A DNA stretch of 17,281 bases from JAFLCM01 sp964510955. Lineage in GTDB: Bacteria > Planctomycetota > Phycisphaerae > Phycisphaerales > UBA1924. Of this stretch, positions 14,696 through 17,281 are shown piece by piece. The number at the start of each line of letters is the position of its first letter. Position 1 is the first letter of the stretch. The position numbers and the translations under genes were made by a program. The stretch is taken from contig CAZEDW010000061.1 in NCBI GenBank assembly GCA_964510955.1, positions 1 through 17,281 of the forward strand. The letters run 5' to 3'. The notes under the pieces are model-generated. The model searched no databases and had not been told where the DNA came from. It saw nothing but the letters and a program-made list of their open reading frames with translations.

Positions 14696-16231
14696 TCAGA
14701 CGGACGTGCCGTGGACCGGCGTGGTACCCAGTGCCTGGCTTGCCACGACGCGGTCGTCGAAGTTGATGCGCCGGATGCCGCCTTTGCCGTCGGGGAGCAG
14801 TTGGTACGTTTCGTGCCCCTTGCCAGCGATGACCAGGACGTCGCCGGGGCGGCAATCGGACACGGCTCTGTGGATGGCGGCGGCGCGGTCGGGGTCGGCC
14901 TCCACTTCGTGGCGCCTCGCGGGCGGCACGCCGGCGAGGACTTCTTCGATGATCGCCTCGGGCCGTTCGGTGCGTGGGTTGTCGGAGGTGATGAAGACGG
15001 TGTCGGCGAGCTCGCAGGCCACGCGGGCCATGCGGGGGCGCTTCGTGCGGTCGCGGTCGCCGCCGCAGCCGAAGACCACGCGGAGCCGGGCCCCCGGGCG
15101 GGTGACGAGCGGGCGCGCGGCGCGGAGGACGTTGGCGAGGGCGTCGTCGGAGTGGGCGTAATCGACGAAGACGGCGAAGTCCGGCGTCTGGACGCCGGGG
15201 GGCGGGTCGACGCGCTCGAGCCGGCCGGGGGGCGCTGTCATGAGCGGCGCGAAGCGCTGGAGTTCGGACGGGGTGACGCCGCAGGCGTGCGCCGCGGCGA
15301 TCGCCTGCAGGCAGTTAATAAGGTTGTGGCGCCCGACCATGGAGAGGTTGAACGCGAGCTCGCCCCAGGGGCCGGTGAATCGGGCGGGGGTGCCGGCGCA
15401 GCCGGGCGGGCCGCCTTCGACCCGGCACTCGGCGGGGGCGCTGGGGGTCATCGAGCAGCGCCAGACGCGGGCGCGGGTGGCGCGGATCATGCGCGCGTGC
15501 CAGGGGTCGTCGGCGTTGACGATGGCGATGGCCTCGGGCTTCAGCAGCTCGAAGAGCATGGCCTTGGCGTCGGCGTAGGCCTCCATGGTGCCGTGGTAGT
15601 CGAGATGGTCGCCGGTAAGGTTGGTGAAGACAGCGGCGTCGTAATCGAGCGCGGTGGTGCGGTGCTGGTGCAGGGAGTGGCTGGAGACCTCCATGGCCGC
15701 CGCGGCGCAGCCGGCGTCGAGCATGGTGCGGAAGGCGGCGCTGAGCTCGCAAGCCGGGGGGGTGGTCATGACGGCGTCGCGGAGCGAGCGGCCGTCGTCG
15801 ATCTGGACGGTGCCGATGAGGCCGCAGCGCTTGCCCGCGGCGTTGAAGAGCTTGTGGACGCAGTGGGCGGTGGTGGTCTTGCCGTTGGTGCCGGTGATGC
15901 CGACGAGCTTGAGCGAGCGGGTGGGGTTGGCGTGGAAGCGCTCGGCGATCTGGGCGGCGACCCGCGGGACGTTGCCCGCGATGATGGCCACGGCGGAGCC
16001 GGTGCTTGCCGGCGGACTCCCGCTGGGGAGCAGCACCGCCGCGGCGCCGGCGCTGACGGCGGCGTCGATGAATCTGGCGCCGTCGGTCCTGGTTCCGGGG
16101 CGCGCGATGAACAGCGCGCCGGGGGTGACGGTGCGCGAGTCTTCGGTGATCGATGTGATGACGGTGGCCTGTGCCCGCGCGGGGTTGTCGGTTTGAAGGT
16201 CCAGTCCGTGGATCAACGCCCCAAGCTGCAT
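14696..16231 (-). CDS. murE: UDP-N-acetylmuramoyl-L-alanyl-D-glutamate--2,6-diaminopimelate ligase
   Basis: Adds meso-diaminopimelate to UDP-MurNAc-L-Ala-D-Glu in the cytoplasm. The 511-residue protein shows SRTVTPGALFIARPG (32-46) in the UDP-binding domain, the P-loop GTNGKTT (114-120), TTPPACE (156-162), EVSSHSL (181-187), and NLTGDHLDYHGTMEAYADAK (204-223), whose terminal lysine is the one carbamylated in Mur ligases. GRLERV (336-341), VDYAH (356-360), the GCGGDRDRTKRPRM block, SDNPRTE (416-422) and GKGHETYQ follow. The DNPR motif is the known mark of enzymes that choose meso-diaminopimelate rather than lysine, so the wall is predicted to be of the meso-DAP type. The ATG at 16231 is preceded by AAGGA eight bases upstream. 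It is the first gene of the long - strand series and faces the small exported-protein gene across a 273-bp control region. Confidence 0.95.
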   Translation of the reverse strand: MQLGALIHGLDLQTDNPARAQATVITSITEDSRTVTPGALFIARPGTRTDGARFIDAAVSAGAAAVLLPSGSPPASTGSAVAIIAGNVPRVAAQIAERFHANPTRSLKLVGITGTNGKTTTAHCVHKLFNAAGKRCGLIGTVQIDDGRSLRDAVMTTPPACELSAAFRTMLDAGCAAAAMEVSSHSLHQHRTTALDYDAAVFTNLTGDHLDYHGTMEAYADAKAMLFELLKPEAIAIVNADDPWHARMIRATRARVWRCSMTPSAPAECRVEGGPPGCAGTPARFTGPWGELAFNLSMVGRHNLINCLQAIAAAHACGVTPSELQRFAPLMTAPPGRLERVDPPPGVQTPDFAVFVDYAHSDDALANVLRAARPLVTRPGARLRVVFGCGGDRDRTKRPRMARVACELADTVFITSDNPRTERPEAIIEEVLAGVPPARRHEVEADPDRAAAIHRAVSDCRPGDVLVIAGKGHETYQLLPDGKGGIRRINFDDRVVASQALGTTPVHGTSV

Positions 16232-16471
16232 GGACCGGTCCTTCTCTCCGCGCTTCGGCGGGGGTCAATCGCGTCGTGGCTTCCCGGGCTCCGTCCCGGA
16301 GGAGTCCAAGTTTATCGGTATCAGGGGGCGTGGCGGGGTAAACCGTTCGGGTCTGAAAACTGAGGCGTTTGCGCTGCCGCCGGGGGCGGAGGCCGCACAG
16401 GGGGTCATGGGCGACGTGTCCCGGGAGGGTGACTCCTTGCTGGGGGGTTCATCGAAATGGATGGTTGGGTG

Positions 16472-16488
16472 GGCGGGATTCACCCGCC
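16472..16488 (+). promoter_or_regulatory. Small hairpin just upstream of a strong Shine-Dalgarno
   Basis: GGCGGG, loop ATTCA, CCCGCC forms a 6-bp G/C stem that ends two bases before AAGGAGG (16491-16497). The ribosome site is seven bases from the ATG at 16505 and decides that start. The hairpin may protect the 5' end of the message or tune ribosome access; this is inference from position only. Confidence 0.4.
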
Positions 16489-16504
16489 GTAAGGAGGTAC
16501 TTCG

Positions 16505-17098
16505 ATGAGTGTCCGATTCTCTTCGCTCGGTGCTTCGCTCCTGATGCTGGCCGGTGCTGCCGGGGCGTGCAACGCCGGCGTGATTTTCAGCGACAACTTT
16601 GACAACGAGAACAAGGGCAAGGGCTCTCTGAACTTCTTAGGGTTCACCCAATGGTCGGTTTCGGGCGGCACCGTCGACCTGATCGGCAAGGGGTACTTTG
16701 ACTTCTTCCCCAAGCAGGGCCTGTTCATTGACCTTGACGGCTCGACCAGCAAGGCGGGCAGGCTGGCGAGCCTGGTGCTAAGCCTGGACCCGGGTGCGTA
16801 CGAGCTCAGTTTCTCGCTTGCCGGCAACCAGCGCGGCTACGCCAATGACTCGGTCACGGTGAGCCTGGGGTCGTACTCGGAGGTCTTCAACCTCCCGTCG
16901 AGCCAGGCCATGACGCCCTACAGCCGCTCGGTGACCATCAACGCGACCACCCAGACGTCTCTGGTGTTCCAGAACTCCGGTGGCGACAACGTCGGTGCTC
17001 TGTTGGACGACGTGCGCCTGTTGAGCGTGCCGTCGCCCGCGGGGGGCGTGGTGCTGGCGGGCGTGGGGATGGGGCTGATGCTGCGTCGCCGACGATGA
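16505..17098 (+). CDS. Small exported protein with PEP-CTERM-like sorting tail
   Basis: A 197-residue exported protein. Residues 1-24 are a signal peptide (MSVRFSSLGASLLMLAG, cleavage expected after GACNAG or close by). The mature part starts VIFSDNFDNENKGKGSLNFLGFTQWSV, then GGTVDLIGKGYFDFFPKQGLFIDLDGST (~54-81) and DPGAYELSFSLAGNQRGYANDSV (~97-119). This is a jelly-roll-like, carbohydrate-binding-style module related to DUF642-type secreted proteins that often carry PEP-CTERM tails in other bacteria. The end is VPSPAGG, a hydrophobic helix and RRRR, the same tail type as the 1137-residue protein at the left. It is transcribed against the surrounding - strand genes, has a near-perfect Shine-Dalgarno AAGGAGG seven bases before the ATG, and is followed by a terminator-like hairpin. 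Function is unknown; a surface or matrix role is likely from the family. Confidence 0.85.
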   Translation: MSVRFSSLGASLLMLAGAAGACNAGVIFSDNFDNENKGKGSLNFLGFTQWSVSGGTVDLIGKGYFDFFPKQGLFIDLDGSTSKAGRLASLVLSLDPGAYELSFSLAGNQRGYANDSVTVSLGSYSEVFNLPSSQAMTPYSRSVTINATTQTSLVFQNSGGDNVGALLDDVRLLSVPSPAGGVVLAGVGMGLMLRRRR

Positions 17099-17151
17099 GT
17101 CGGTGGCGCACCGTGCATGGTTGAAACGCTCGGTTTGAACGTAACGTCACG

Positions 17152-17208
17152 CCGCCCGCCCGCGCTTGGGATACTCTCAACCCAGCGCCTCGGCGGGCGG
17201 TTTGCTTT
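17152..17208 (+). terminator. Probable intrinsic terminator of the small exported-protein gene
   Basis: CCGCCCGCC (17152-17160) pairs perfectly with GGCGGGCGG (17192-17200). Inside, GCGCTTGGG (17162-17170) pairs with CCCAGCGC (17181-17188) with one bulged T, leaving a ~10-nt loop. TTTGCTTT follows on the + strand. It lies 54 bp after the stop at 17098. The T-rich side is on the + strand only, so it terminates + transcription. Confidence 0.7.
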
Positions 17209-17281
17209 GGGGGTTGGTGGCGGGGGCGGGGGGTGTGGCGGACGGCGGCGTGGTTGCGACCGGGCCGGCGGCGGGGGCCGG
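17177..17281 (-). CDS. Possible Ala/Pro-rich C-terminal tail of a - strand gene (cut by window edge)
   Basis: On the - strand the frame ending at TGA 17179-17177 is open to the window edge and reads as 34 Ala/Pro/Thr-rich residues finishing KPPAEALG. Nearly all codons end in G or C, as in neighbouring genes, which supports coding. Low complexity and short length make it uncertain, and its last codons lie inside the terminator hairpin of the + gene. If real, it would be the gene upstream of murE on the same strand. In cell-wall clusters that position is often ftsI, but nothing in these residues identifies the protein. Confidence 0.35.
   Translation of the reverse strand, partial: PAPAAGPVATTPPSATPPAPATNPQSKPPAEALG

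Noticed and set aside
14315..16363. A 682-codon open frame on the + strand
   Set aside because: It lies opposite murE and murF, both of which have complete family motifs. Its composition (Gly/Ala/Asp/Val/Arg) is what a GC-rich antisense frame produces, and it has no recognisable domain.
17209..17230. G-quadruplex-like run on the + strand
   Set aside because: G-runs are irregular and the stretch is better explained by Pro-rich coding on the opposite strand in GC-rich DNA.

Overview
The window (17,281 bp, very GC-rich) looks like chromosomal DNA of a Planctomycetota bacterium, most likely Phycisphaerae. The reasons are the strong G/C bias at third codon positions, a CxxC(K/G)Y-L-GL..CPECG zinc ribbon on a small membrane protein (a motif common in planctomycetes), and two exported proteins ending in a P-x-P/hydrophobic/RRRR sorting tail. 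The alternative GlmU-like protein also fits. This placement is inference from protein style; there is no rRNA or other marker here.

Layout. On the + strand at the left edge are the end of a Gly/Ala-rich membrane protein (2-343) and a kynurenine formamidase, kynB (368-994). From 1001 to 16231 every gene is on the - strand. In order of transcription they are murE, murF, an SRPBCC-GNAT fusion, a GlmU-like nucleotidyltransferase/acyltransferase, polA, a zinc-ribbon membrane protein, a radical SAM enzyme of the Tes-like (COG1964-type) group, an Lgt-like integral membrane protein, and a 1137-residue exported repeat protein. On the + strand at the right are a small exported protein (16505-17098), a probable terminator, and what may be the Ala/Pro-rich tail of another - strand gene. 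No gene-free stretch exceeds 300 bases. The longest, 16232-16504, is the divergent control region between murE and the small exported protein; I see one small hairpin and a strong Shine-Dalgarno there but no convincing promoter boxes.

How the genes work together. murE and murF make the UDP-MurNAc-pentapeptide precursor of meso-diaminopimelate peptidoglycan, and the GlmU-like protein would plausibly supply UDP-GlcNAc to the same pathway. The usual next gene, mraY, is not here, so this is a fragment of the cell-division/wall cluster. polA is housekeeping.

The most interesting unit is the radical SAM gene and the Lgt-like gene. They overlap by ATGA and so are probably translationally coupled. 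One belongs to a family that includes the archaeal tetraether lipid synthase; the other has the fold of the enzyme that takes diacylglycerol from phosphatidylglycerol. A lipid-modifying or membrane-spanning-lipid pathway is a reasonable, untested hypothesis.

Two other structures are not explained by the genes. The first is an 81-bp REPIN-like double palindrome sitting exactly in frame (27 codons) inside the proofreading-exonuclease domain of polA. The second is a heptanucleotide repeat (GATGTGG)n found twice, once in frame inside the radical SAM gene and once between polA and the GlmU-like gene.
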